Assembly: GCA_050943735.1 (NCBI GenBank)
Contig: JBMNPT010000003.1
Span: forward strand, 62,001 to 126,000
DNA: 64,000 nt
Direction: 5' to 3'
From: JBMNPT01 sp050943735
GTDB taxonomy: Bacteria; Bacillota; Clostridia; Oscillospirales; RGIG577
The notes under the pieces were generated by a model. That model saw only the letters and a program-made list of their open reading frames with translations. It was not told where the DNA came from and made no database searches. This document shows positions 25,171 through 33,291 of this stretch, piece by piece (the first letter of the stretch is position 1; every line of letters begins with the position of its first letter). A program made the translations under genes and the position numbers.

Positions 25171-28100
25171 ATGCCGCTGAGAAAAGAACTGAAAAAAGTC
25201 ATGGTCATCGGCTCCGGCCCCATCGTCATCGGACAGGCCGCGGAATTTGACTACGCAGGTACGCAGGCTTGCCGGGCCCTGAAAGAAGAAGGTCTGGAAG
25301 TGGTGCTGGTCAATTCCAACCCCGCCACCATCATGACCGACAAGGCCATGGCGGATAAAATTTACATCGAGCCACTGACGCTGGAGTCCCTCAAAAAGAT
25401 CATCCTCAAGGAAAAGCCGGACAGCATCCTCTCCACACTGGGTGGCCAGACTGGCTTGACCCTGTCCATGCAGCTGGCCAAGGAGGGTTTCCTGGAGGAA
25501 AACAATGTCATCCTGCTGGGAGCCAAGCCTGACACCATCGACAAGGCGGAAGACCGCCAGATGTTCAAGGACACCATGGAATCCATTGGACAGCCCTGTA
25601 TCCCTTCCAAGGTGGTCAACACAGTGGAAGATGCACTGGACTTTGCCGAGGAGATTCAGTACCCTGTGATCGTGCGTCCTGCCTTTACTCTGGGCGGCAC
25701 CGGCGGCGGCATCGCCAAAACCCCCGAAGAACTGCATGAAATCGCAGAAAACGGCCTGCGGCTTTCTCCCATCACCCAGGTGCTCATCGAGAAGTGCATC
25801 TCCGGCTGGAAGGAAATCGAATTTGAGGTGATCCGCGACGCCAAGGGCAACATCATCACGGTTTGCTCCATGGAAAACATAGACCCTGTGGGTGTGCATA
25901 CCGGTGACTCCATCGTAGTAGCTCCCGCACTCACTCTCAGCGACCGGGAATATCAGATGCTCCGGACTGCTTCCATCAATATGGTGCAGGCACTGGGCGT
26001 GGAAGGCGGCTGTAACTGCCAGTTCGCACTGCATCCCGATTCCTTCGAATATGCGGTCATCGAGGTAAACCCCCGTGTATCCCGTTCTTCCGCGTTGGCT
26101 TCCAAGGCCACCGGTTATCCCATTGCCAAGGTGGCCACTAAGATCGCCATTGGCTACACACTGGATGAGATTGTAAACGCCGTAACCGGCAATACCTTTG
26201 CCTGCTTTGAGCCCACCATCGACTATGTGGTGGTGAAATTCCCCAAGTGGCCCTTTGACAAGTTTGTCTACGCCAAGCGGGATCTGGGCACCCAGATGAT
26301 GGCCACCGGTGAGGTGATGAGCATTGGCTCCAATTTGGAAATTGCTCTCATGAAGGCGGTGCGCAGCATCGAGCTGGGCCTGGATACCCTCAATCTGCCC
26401 AAACTGGCGGAGCTTTCTGATGAAGAAGTGGAACGCAAGCTGTATGAGCAGACCGACGAGCGGTTCTTTGTGATTTATGAGGCCATCAAGCGGGGCATCT
26501 CCTTTGATCGCATTCATGAAATCACCATGTTTGATAAGTTCTTCCTGTCCAAAATGCAAAACCTGGTGCAGATGGAACGGGATCTGGCATCTATGGAACT
26601 GACGGAGGATCTCTATCTGGCAGCCAAAAAATACGGTTTCCTGGATAAGACCATTGAGCGAATCAGCGGCCAGAAGGTGCCTTATCACAAATATGCTTCT
26701 TATAAAATGGTAGATACCTGTGCCGCGGAATTTGCCGCGCAGACTCCTTATTTCTACTCTACTTATGACGAGGAAAATGAGGCGGCGCTGCACATTCAGG
26801 AGCAGGACAGCGGCAAGAAAAAGGTATTGGTCTTTGGTTCGGGTCCCATTCGAATTGGCCAGGGCATTGAGTTTGATTACGCTTCGGTGCACTGCGTATG
26901 GGCACTGCGGGAAGCGGGTTATGAAGCCATCATTGCCAACAACAACCCCGAGACTGTATCCACCGACTTTGATACCTCTGACCGTCTGTATTTTGACCCC
27001 CTCACTCCGGAGGACGTGGATTCCATTCTGGAAACCGAAAAGCCCTGGGGTGTCGTGGTGCAGTTCGGCGGCCAGACGGCCATCAAGCTCACCAAGCATC
27101 TGGAGCAGAAGGGTTGCAACATTCTGGGTACTTCTGCGGACGACATTGATGCCGCTGAGGACCGTGAACGGTTTGATGAAGTGCTGGAACAGTGCGGAAT
27201 TCCTCGTCCTCAGGGGCATACGGTGTTCACCACTGAGGAAGCGCTCAAAGCGGCTTCCGATTTGGGCTATCCGGTACTGATGCGTCCTTCCTATGTGCTG
27301 GGCGGTCAGAATATGATCATCGCTCACTCGGATAAAGACATTGTGGAATACATGGCCATTATCACTTCTCATGAAATCGAAAACCCGGTGCTGATCGACA
27401 AATACATGATGGGCACCGAGGTGGAAGTGGATGGCATCTGCGACGGGGAAGAAGTGCTCATCCCCGGCATCATGCAGCACGTGGAACGGGCAGGTGTGCA
27501 CTCCGGCGACTCTATTTCAGTCTATCCGGCACAGACCCTTTCCAAGCGCATCCGCGATACCATTGTGGACTATACCTACAAGCTGTCCAAAGCACTGCAT
27601 GTATATGGTCTGGTCAACATCCAGTATGTGGTGTACAACGATGAGGTGTATGTCATTGAGGTAAATCCCCGTTCTTCCCGGACGGTACCCTATATCAGCA
27701 AGGTAACCGGAGTGCCCATGGTGGATCTGGCGGTGAAGATCATGCTGGGCGCCAAACTCAAGGATCTGGGCTATGGTACTGGGCTTTATCCGGAAGCGGA
27801 TTATGTGGCCGTAAAGGTGCCCGTATTCTCCTTTGAAAAGATCCACGATCTGGACGTGGAACTGGGGCCGGAAATGAAGTCCACTGGTGAGGTGCTGGGC
27901 ATCGCTCACAACTTCCAGGACGCTCTGTTCAAGGGCTTGCTGGCTGCCGGCTATAAGATTGACAATCACAAAAAGGGTGGTTCGGTGATCATCACCGTAC
28001 GCAACTCCGATAAGCAGGAAGCCATCGCAGTGGCGGAAAAATTTGAAAAGCTGGGCTTTGACATCTATGCCACCGCCGGCACTGCCAATCTGCTCAACCA

Positions 28101-28371
28101 GAACATGATCGCTACCAATGTGGTCAAAAAGGTGCAGGAGGGTCATCCCAACATTGTGGACCTTCTGGAAAGCGGTAAGGTGGACTACATCATTTCCACC
28201 TCCGAAAAGGGACGTGATCCGGCCATCACCAGTGTGCAGATTCGTCGGAAGGCCATCGAGCGCAGCATTGCCTGCCTCACTTCCATTGATACCGCTCACG
28301 CAGTGGCGGATTCCCTGATGATCAACAAGACGCTCCAGGATGTGGAGTTTGTGGACATCACCAAGATTTAA
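25171..28371 (+). CDS. carB: Carbamoyl-phosphate synthase large subunit
   Basis: CarB, 1066 residues, makes carbamoyl phosphate from bicarbonate, ammonia and two ATP for pyrimidine and arginine synthesis. It shows the expected duplication: two ATP-grasp halves beginning KVMVIGSGPIVIGQAAEFDY and KVLVFGSGPIRIGQGIEFDY, each with its EVNPRVSRSSALA or EVNPRSSRTVPYI metal/ATP segment. The C-terminal MGS-like allosteric domain begins near residue 935 and contains KLGFDIYATAGTANLLN, where UMP or IMP would bind. Length is normal and nothing is missing. A similar MGS segment recurs as a free-standing protein at 42924. Confidence 0.98.
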   Translation: MPLRKELKKVMVIGSGPIVIGQAAEFDYAGTQACRALKEEGLEVVLVNSNPATIMTDKAMADKIYIEPLTLESLKKIILKEKPDSILSTLGGQTGLTLSMQLAKEGFLEENNVILLGAKPDTIDKAEDRQMFKDTMESIGQPCIPSKVVNTVEDALDFAEEIQYPVIVRPAFTLGGTGGGIAKTPEELHEIAENGLRLSPITQVLIEKCISGWKEIEFEVIRDAKGNIITVCSMENIDPVGVHTGDSIVVAPALTLSDREYQMLRTASINMVQALGVEGGCNCQFALHPDSFEYAVIEVNPRVSRSSALASKATGYPIAKVATKIAIGYTLDEIVNAVTGNTFACFEPTIDYVVVKFPKWPFDKFVYAKRDLGTQMMATGEVMSIGSNLEIALMKAVRSIELGLDTLNLPKLAELSDEEVERKLYEQTDERFFVIYEAIKRGISFDRIHEITMFDKFFLSKMQNLVQMERDLASMELTEDLYLAAKKYGFLDKTIERISGQKVPYHKYASYKMVDTCAAEFAAQTPYFYSTYDEENEAALHIQEQDSGKKKVLVFGSGPIRIGQGIEFDYASVHCVWALREAGYEAIIANNNPETVSTDFDTSDRLYFDPLTPEDVDSILETEKPWGVVVQFGGQTAIKLTKHLEQKGCNILGTSADDIDAAEDRERFDEVLEQCGIPRPQGHTVFTTEEALKAASDLGYPVLMRPSYVLGGQNMIIAHSDKDIVEYMAIITSHEIENPVLIDKYMMGTEVEVDGICDGEEVLIPGIMQHVERAGVHSGDSISVYPAQTLSKRIRDTIVDYTYKLSKALHVYGLVNIQYVVYNDEVYVIEVNPRSSRTVPYISKVTGVPMVDLAVKIMLGAKLKDLGYGTGLYPEADYVAVKVPVFSFEKIHDLDVELGPEMKSTGEVLGIAHNFQDALFKGLLAAGYKIDNHKKGGSVIITVRNSDKQEAIAVAEKFEKLGFDIYATAGTANLLNQNMIATNVVKKVQEGHPNIVDLLESGKVDYIISTSEKGRDPAITSVQIRRKAIERSIACLTSIDTAHAVADSLMINKTLQDVEFVDITKI

Positions 28372-28381
28372 TAACTGTGAC

Positions 28382-28415
28382 AAAAGCCGCGGAGTTTTCA
28401 CTCCGCGGCTTTTTT
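28382..28415 (+). terminator. Terminator of carAB
   Basis: AAAAGCCGCGGAGT pairs with ACTCCGCGGCTTTT across TTTC, continuing into T. It lies ten bases after the carB stop. Confidence 0.95.
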
Positions 28416-28421
28416 ATGCGC

Positions 28422-28454
28422 AAAAAATCCCCGTCCGTGATAAGCGGACGGGGA
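28422..28454 (-). terminator. Terminator of the AEC carrier gene
   Basis: On the minus strand, TCCCCGTCCG and CGGACGGGGA pair perfectly around TTATCA and are followed by TTTTTT. It faces the carAB terminator back to back. Confidence 0.92.
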
Positions 28455-28466
28455 GGAGGTTCCGTT

Positions 28467-29405
28467 TTACAGCCACCACTGGGTGAGGGCAATCAACGCC
28501 GGGGTGGTGAAGATACACAGCAGCGTGGAATTCATCCCCACGCTGGAAGCGTAGTTGGGTTCTTTATCAAACATCTGTGCAAAAAGTGTCATGTTGGAAG
28601 CCACTGGAGCGGAAGCAGCAATCATGGCCACTGTGATGACGGTTTTACCGGTGGACACCCACTGTGCCATATTCAGAACTTTGAATACCACCAGTGTCAA
28701 CAGCGGCAGAATCAATAACCGTGCAGCACACACTAGATAATTGCGCCGGCGCAGGAAAATTTCGCGCCAGTCGGTGCTGCCCAAAATAATTCCCATGGTG
28801 ACCATCAGCACTGGTGCTGCGGCATTGCTGAAACTGTCCACTGTGGATTGTACAATTTCCGGCAGCTCCAGTCCCGAGATAAACAGCACAAAACCAATGA
28901 TTCCCATGACATTGTTGGGGTTGCTGAGTACTTTCAGCGGTCGCATCTTTTTTTTATCACCGCTGAAGCTGTACACTACATGGGTCCACATGAGAATGTT
29001 CTGTACCACCAGATATCCTACGGAATAAAACAGGCATTCGGGCCCTAGGGTGGCGGAGATCAGCGGCATGGTGATGCCACCGGCATTGCTGTATACACTG
29101 GATACTCGATCGACAATATCTTTGTCGGTGCGGCCGCGGAATAGCACATGAGCGCCGGCGATGAATACGATATGGATCACCACCGCACACAAAATGGCCA
29201 GTCCAATGCCCTGCAATTTTTCGGGTGTAAATTCAATATGAAAAGCGGTGAGCACCAGGCAGGGCGCACACACATACAAACTGAGGGTGGAAAATGCTTT
29301 TGTCTGGGGTTGTGTCAGTAGCTTGCTTTTCACCAAAATCACACCCACCAGTATCATGAGCAGCATAACTGCTATGTATTCCGCAAGCAAAAAGGCCATT
29401 TCCAT
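28467..29405 (-). CDS. AEC-family (auxin efflux carrier-like) transporter
   Basis: A 312-residue membrane protein of the AEC family, with ten hydrophobic segments in two five-helix halves around a cytoplasmic loop (FSGDKKKMRPLKVLSNP). The first half has SLYVCAPCLVLTAF and SVYSNAGGITMPLISATLGP; the second half has VTMGIILGS and IAASAPVASNMTLFAQ, both characteristic. AEC proteins move small organic anions such as malate. Start choice: GGGG seven bases before ATG 29405 on the minus strand; an ATG six bases earlier and a GTG at 29438 are alternatives. It has its own promoter and terminator and a 7-bp hairpin in the leader. The substrate is unknown. Confidence 0.88.
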   Translation of the reverse strand: MEMAFLLAEYIAVMLLMILVGVILVKSKLLTQPQTKAFSTLSLYVCAPCLVLTAFHIEFTPEKLQGIGLAILCAVVIHIVFIAGAHVLFRGRTDKDIVDRVSSVYSNAGGITMPLISATLGPECLFYSVGYLVVQNILMWTHVVYSFSGDKKKMRPLKVLSNPNNVMGIIGFVLFISGLELPEIVQSTVDSFSNAAAPVLMVTMGIILGSTDWREIFLRRRNYLVCAARLLILPLLTLVVFKVLNMAQWVSTGKTVITVAMIAASAPVASNMTLFAQMFDKEPNYASSVGMNSTLLCIFTTPALIALTQWWL

Positions 29406-29430
29406 TTTCATTCCCCATTTCTCTGTTTGG

Positions 29431-29450
29431 AGGTGCACTGATTTGCACCT
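29431..29450 (-). promoter_or_regulatory. Hairpin in the leader of the AEC gene
   Basis: AGGTGCA and TGCACCT form a perfect 7-bp stem with a six-base loop, about 25 bases before the start codon. It is not followed by T, so it is not a terminator. It might be an operator or mRNA structure; no function can be assigned. Confidence 0.4.
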
Positions 29451-29482
29451 TGCTAGCTCCGTATTTTCAAAACTGTACTTTC

Positions 29483-29511
29483 ATTATACTGGTGGGAAAG
29501 GTCTTTTGCAA
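29483..29511 (-). promoter_or_regulatory. Promoter of the AEC gene
   Basis: On the minus strand TTGCAA (29511-29506) and a perfect TATAAT (29488-29483) are separated by 17 bases. Confidence 0.8.
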
Positions 29512-29535
29512 GCACAGACAACTGGGGAGTGATTG

Positions 29536-29579
29536 AAAAACAGCGTTCCCGAAAGCAAACACATTTCTGGGAACGCTGT
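29536..29579 (-). terminator. Terminator of pflB-pflA
   Basis: ACAGCGTTCCC and GGGAACGCTGT form an 11-bp stem with a long loop; on the minus strand it is followed by TTTTTC. It lies just after the pflA stop. Confidence 0.88.
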
Positions 29580-29592
29580 AAAGCTATATTTG

Positions 29593-30327
29593 TCAATGAG
29601 AGGAAAAATCAGGGGAATAAGAGGCGGGCAACAGGGCCTGCAGCCGCTCCAATTTTGCAAGGTCCATTTCCGGGGTATCCGCCAATGGAAAGGGAATGTG
29701 CAGGTTTTTGTATTTTTCCATGCACAATTTGCGGAAGGGAAGCAGCTCTACTCGTTGCACGTGGGAAAAATCCTCCAGAAATTCCGTCAGCTTTTGAATA
29801 TTATTTTCGGTATCATTAAGTCCCGGCACGATCACCTGACGAATCCATAAGGGGATTTCCATGCGGTCCGTCAGCTGTAAAAAGCGCACCACCTGCTTGA
29901 AATCTCCTTTGCAATGGGTGCGGTACTCCTCCACCGAGAGAAATTTCACGTCGGCCAGCACCAGATCGGTGTGTTTCAGCACTCGTTCCGCGTCCGCCAG
30001 ATTTCCAGCTCCGCTGGTATCCAGTGCGGTGTGGATTCCCTCCCGATGCAGCAGCCGAAAGAGCTCCGTTACAAAATCAGGCTGCATCAGAGGTTCACCG
30101 CCGCTTACCGTCACTCCGCCTTTTTTTAGATACGGACGGTAGCGCAGGATTTTCCGAACCACGTCGGCAGGGGCGTAGGGGCGTCCCGAGTAAAATTCCC
30201 AGGTGTCTGGGTTGTGGCAATAGACACATCGAAGGGGACAACCCTGTAAGAACACAACAAAGCGCAGACCGGGACCATCCACTGCTCCCATGGTTTGAAA
30301 GGAATGGACATGGCCGATGGAACTCAT
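29593..30327 (-). CDS. pflA: Pyruvate formate-lyase-activating enzyme
   Basis: Radical SAM enzyme, 244 residues, that abstracts a hydrogen from the glycyl-radical site of PflB. The [4Fe-4S] cysteines are Cys30, Cys34 and Cys37 in QGCPLRCVYCHNP, the strict CX3CX2C of radical SAM proteins, followed by GGVTVSGGEPLMQ, which contacts S-adenosylmethionine. Length is typical of activases without an extra ferredoxin domain. It follows pflB by 25 bases on the minus strand and shares its terminator, so both are under the riboswitch in front of pflB. Confidence 0.97.
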   Translation of the reverse strand: MSSIGHVHSFQTMGAVDGPGLRFVVFLQGCPLRCVYCHNPDTWEFYSGRPYAPADVVRKILRYRPYLKKGGVTVSGGEPLMQPDFVTELFRLLHREGIHTALDTSGAGNLADAERVLKHTDLVLADVKFLSVEEYRTHCKGDFKQVVRFLQLTDRMEIPLWIRQVIVPGLNDTENNIQKLTEFLEDFSHVQRVELLPFRKLCMEKYKNLHIPFPLADTPEMDLAKLERLQALLPASYSPDFSSH

Positions 30328-30352
30328 AGGTGTACACCTCTCTTTCGGCGGT

Positions 30353-32584
30353 TTAAATGGTCTGATGGAAGGTGCGGGAAATCACTTCCCGTTGCTGCTC
30401 CCGACTGAGTTTATAGAAATTGACGGCGTATCCCGATACCCGAATGGTGAGATTGGGGTAGTTTTCTGGATGGTGATAGGCGTCAATCAAAGTCTCACGA
30501 TTGAGTACATTCACATTGAGATGGTGGGCTTTTTGCTCAAAATATCCGTCCAGTATGGCGACCAGGTTTTCCAGACGTTCTTCCTGGGTGCGGCCCAGTG
30601 CCTGAGGAACGATGGAAAAGGTGTTGGAAATTCCGTCCTTGCAATATGCATAGGAGAGTTTGGCCACCGAGTTGAGGGAGGCCAGTGCACCGTTTTTCTC
30701 CCTGCCGTGCATGGGGTTGGCTCCGGGGGCAAAGGGCTCTCCCGCCTTGCGGCCATCGGGGGTAGAACCCGTCTTTTTGCCGTATACCACATTGGAGGTG
30801 ATGGTGAGAATGGATAATGTGTGCTCCGCGTTGCGGTACAGCGGATTCTTCTGCAGTTCCCGGAAAAAGGCTTCCACTTGCTGGCATGCAATGGAATCCA
30901 CCCGGTCGTCGTCGTTGCCAAAGGCAGGGAATTCCCCTTCGGTGACGAAATCGGTGATCAGCCCGGTTTTCTCATCCCGGACACATCGCACCCGGGCATA
31001 CTTGATGGCGGACAGGGAATCAGCCAGCACGCTCATTCCCGCCACACCAAAGGACATATAACGATGCACCTGGGTGTCATGCAAAGCCATCTGAGTTTTT
31101 TCGTAGGCGTATTTGTCATGCATGTAGTGGATGACATTCATGGTGTTGGCATACATTTTGGCCAGCCACGGGCGGTAAAAGTCCAGAAGTTTCAACACTT
31201 TGTCATATTCCAGCACCTCACCCTGGTAAGGCTCGTGCACCGGTCCCACCTGGATGTTCTGTTTCTCATCTCGCCCGCCATTGAGGGAGAGCAGCAGCAA
31301 TTTGGCCAGATTGGCCCGGGCCCCGAAAAACTGCATTTCCTTGCCCACTCTCATGGCGGACACACAGCAGGCGATGGCATAGTCGTCCCCAAACTGAGGG
31401 CGCATCAAATCATCGTTTTCGTATTGGATGGCATCGGTTTCACAGGATACCCGGGCGCAGTATCGCTTAAAGGCCTCCGGGAGCTGGGCGGACCAGAGAA
31501 CGGTGAGGTTGGGTTCTGCCGCGGGCTTTAGGTTGTACAGGGTGTGTAGCATACGATAGGTATTGCGGGTGACCAGCGTCCTGCCATCTTCCCCCATGCC
31601 GCCCAGCGCTTCGGTGATCCACATGGGATCGCCGCCGAACAGTTCGTTGTATTCGGGAGTGCGCAGATGGCGCGCCAGACGGAGCTTGATGACAAAATCA
31701 TCCATGAGTTCCTGCGCCTGTTGTTCTGTGAGGATTCCATTTTCCAAATCGCGCTGGAAATAGATGTCCAGAAAGGTGGATACCCGGCCCAGACTCATGG
31801 CGGCTCCATTTTGCTCCTTGATGGCGCCCAGATAGCCAAAGTACAGCCACTGCACCGCTTCCCGGGCGGTTTGCGCCGGCTTTGTGATGTCAAACCCATA
31901 CAGTGTGGCCATGTCGCGCAGCTTGCCCAAAAAGTTGATTTGCTGGTAGAGTTCCTCTAGCTGACGGATGTGGTCCACATCCATGAGCTCCATGCTCAGG
32001 GCATCTTTGTCTTTTTGCTTTTCTTCGATCAGCCGGTCAATGCCGTACAGCGCCACCCGCCGGTAGTCGCCGATGATGCGGCCTCGGCCATACGCGTCAG
32101 GCAAGCCGGTGATAAGTCCGCAGTGGCGGGCCGCCAAGGTTCCTTTATTGTATACCCGGAACACACCGTCGTTGTGGGTGGTCCGGTATTGAAATTCGTT
32201 TTCCACCTTTTGAGAGAGCTCATATCCATAGGCTCTGCAGGCGTCCCGGGTCATTTTGAGACCGCCGAAGGGATTGACGCCCCGCTTGAGAGGTCGGTCG
32301 GTCTGCAGTCCCACGATCAATTCTTTCTCCCGGTCCAAATAACCGGGTTTGTAGTTGAGCAGCGAGGTGACGGTCTGGGTGTCGATGTCCAGTACTCCGC
32401 CAAATTCCCGCTCCAGCGCCAGCAGATTTTCCAGTTTGCGGCGAAGGGCTTCAGTGCGGGGAGTGGCAGGGGTGAGAAAACTCTCATCGCCCTCATAGGG
32501 GGTATAATTTTTCTGAATGAAATCGCGGACATCAATGGACGTCTGCCAGCGGCCGGGTTGAAAATCTGCCCAGGGTGTAAACAT
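30353..32584 (-). CDS. pflB: Formate C-acetyltransferase (pyruvate formate-lyase)
   Basis: Glycyl-radical enzyme, 743 residues, converting pyruvate and CoA to acetyl-CoA and formate under anaerobic conditions. The two catalytic cysteines are Cys406-Cys407 in IACCVSAMRVG, and the radical glycine is Gly718 in VSGYAVNFYKLS near the C-terminus. The N-terminus DFQPGRWQTSIDVRDFIQ matches true PFL rather than glycerol or choline lyases. GGAGGAGGA lies 7 bases before ATG 32584. The leader of about 165 bases holds a ZTP-type riboswitch, linking formate supply to one-carbon folate status. Confidence 0.98.
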   Translation of the reverse strand: MFTPWADFQPGRWQTSIDVRDFIQKNYTPYEGDESFLTPATPRTEALRRKLENLLALEREFGGVLDIDTQTVTSLLNYKPGYLDREKELIVGLQTDRPLKRGVNPFGGLKMTRDACRAYGYELSQKVENEFQYRTTHNDGVFRVYNKGTLAARHCGLITGLPDAYGRGRIIGDYRRVALYGIDRLIEEKQKDKDALSMELMDVDHIRQLEELYQQINFLGKLRDMATLYGFDITKPAQTAREAVQWLYFGYLGAIKEQNGAAMSLGRVSTFLDIYFQRDLENGILTEQQAQELMDDFVIKLRLARHLRTPEYNELFGGDPMWITEALGGMGEDGRTLVTRNTYRMLHTLYNLKPAAEPNLTVLWSAQLPEAFKRYCARVSCETDAIQYENDDLMRPQFGDDYAIACCVSAMRVGKEMQFFGARANLAKLLLLSLNGGRDEKQNIQVGPVHEPYQGEVLEYDKVLKLLDFYRPWLAKMYANTMNVIHYMHDKYAYEKTQMALHDTQVHRYMSFGVAGMSVLADSLSAIKYARVRCVRDEKTGLITDFVTEGEFPAFGNDDDRVDSIACQQVEAFFRELQKNPLYRNAEHTLSILTITSNVVYGKKTGSTPDGRKAGEPFAPGANPMHGREKNGALASLNSVAKLSYAYCKDGISNTFSIVPQALGRTQEERLENLVAILDGYFEQKAHHLNVNVLNRETLIDAYHHPENYPNLTIRVSGYAVNFYKLSREQQREVISRTFHQTI

Positions 32585-32620
32585 ATCGGGTTCCTCCTCC
32601 TGTGAATTTCACATCCAGCA

Positions 32621-32668
32621 GCTGTCCTTTTTGAAAAACAAAAAGGACAGCATCCTACTGCGATGCTG
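32621..32668 (-). promoter_or_regulatory. Expression platform of the pflB riboswitch (terminator and competing hairpin)
   Basis: On the minus strand, CAGCATC (from 32668) pairs with GATGCTG across GCAGTAG and is followed by TCC and TTTTTG, a terminator-like hairpin. The right arm of that hairpin (GCTG) is also the start of GCTGTCCTTTTTG, which pairs over 13 bases with CAAAAAGGACAGC further downstream (32633-32621). The two structures cannot form together, so one can switch the other off. It directly follows the aptamer. Mechanism is inference from the pairing. Confidence 0.7.
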
Positions 32669-32748
32669 CCCAGACGGTCGGCTGTGTGTCGGCGGTCTGC
32701 CCCATGTGGTGAACCCCACTTATGTTCCGTCAGGAACAGTCGCCCATA
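32668..32748 (-). ncRNA. ZTP (pfl motif) riboswitch aptamer
   Basis: The minus-strand RNA contains the hallmark pfl/ZTP motif elements in order: CUGACGGAAC (32733-32724), a GUGG-loop-CCAC hairpin followed by AUG (32719-32704), and the 3' domain GCCGACCGUCUGGGC (32682-32668). ACGG of the first element can pair with CCGU of the last, giving the known pseudoknot, and GGCG near 32744 can pair with CGCC near 32695 for P1. ZTP riboswitches sense ZTP/AICAR, which accumulate when 10-formyl-tetrahydrofolate is short, and turn on formate or purine genes. Position before pflB is the classic one. Recognition is by memory of the consensus; a covariance model search would confirm it. Confidence 0.9.
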
Positions 32749-32759
32749 TGTTCAAGGTC

Positions 32760-32788
32760 AGTATACCATTGCTGTTTTTTCCTGTCAA
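32760..32788 (-). promoter_or_regulatory. Promoter of pflB-pflA
   Basis: On the minus strand TTGACA (32788-32783) and TATACT (32765-32760) have a 17-base spacer; the transcript would start just before the riboswitch. Together with the riboswitch and the blaI promoter this accounts for the 323-base gap between pflB and blaI. Bases 32789-32845 show only a short GGAAAT-type dyad (CCGGCAGAAATTCCGG) and nothing I can assign. Confidence 0.8.
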
Positions 32789-32845
32789 GCAACGGACTGA
32801 CCAAATCCAGAGCCGTTTTTCCGGCAGAAATTCCGGCTCACAGGA

Positions 32846-32892
32846 TTGACAAAAAATCACTACAGATGTAGTATAATGATAGAGACAATTGT
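32846..32892 (+). promoter_or_regulatory. blaI promoter with BlaI-type operators
   Basis: TTGACA at 32846-32851 and TATAAT at 32872-32877 bracket ACTACAGATGTAGT (32859-32872), which contains TACAGATGTA, the TACA-NN-TGTA core of BlaI/MecI operators. A second dyad, ACAATTGT followed by AGT, is at 32885-32892 just after the -10. The -35 to -10 spacing is 20 bases, longer than ideal, so another -35 may be used. The repressor gene starts 15 bases on, so autoregulation is very likely. Confidence 0.78.
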
Positions 32893-32907
32893 AGTGAGGT
32901 GAGAGAG

Positions 32908-33288
32908 ATGTCCGAAAAAAATACCATTACCGAATCGGAATGGCGGGTGATGGAAGCGCTGTGGCAGCAGGGGGGACAGACCACTGGTCAGCTGCAGCGG
33001 GCACTTGCGGAAACGGGCTGGAGCCGCAACACAGTGGCCACCTTTCTCGCCCGGCTGGAGGCAAAAGGATACGTCTGTTCCCAGGGAAGTCCCAAAAAAT
33101 TTTATCCGCTCCAGGAGCGGCAGGCGTGTCAGAGCTGGCAGACGGAAGATTTTTTGGGCCGGGTGTTTCATGGTTCCATTGGGATGTTGATGACCTCCTT
33201 TCTACGGGATAATCATCTGAAACCACAGGAGCTGGAACAGCTTCGTCAGTTGTTGGATGCGGAGGAAAAACGGCAAAAGGAGGGGTGA
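32908..33288 (+). CDS. blaI: BlaI/MecI/CopY family transcriptional repressor
   Basis: A 126-residue winged-helix repressor of the penicillinase-repressor family. It begins ITESEWRVMEALWQQGGQT, has the recognition segment WSRNTVATFLARLEAKGYV, and a helical dimerisation tail. Such repressors are cleaved or released when the M56 membrane sensor is activated; the usual cleavage region (around residue 100) is not clearly recognisable. It is the first gene of a three-gene unit, 3 bases before the M56 protein, and its own promoter carries TACA-NN-TGTA operators. GAGGTGAG precedes ATG 32908. Not necessarily connected with beta-lactams. Confidence 0.93.
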   Translation: MSEKNTITESEWRVMEALWQQGGQTTGQLQRALAETGWSRNTVATFLARLEAKGYVCSQGSPKKFYPLQERQACQSWQTEDFLGRVFHGSIGMLMTSFLRDNHLKPQELEQLRQLLDAEEKRQKEG

Positions 33289-33291
33289 GGT

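Noticed and set aside
25132..27501. Long minus-strand open frame opposite carA/carB
   Set aside because: Antisense to CarB, whose motifs are unambiguous; no ribosome site or recognisable domain.
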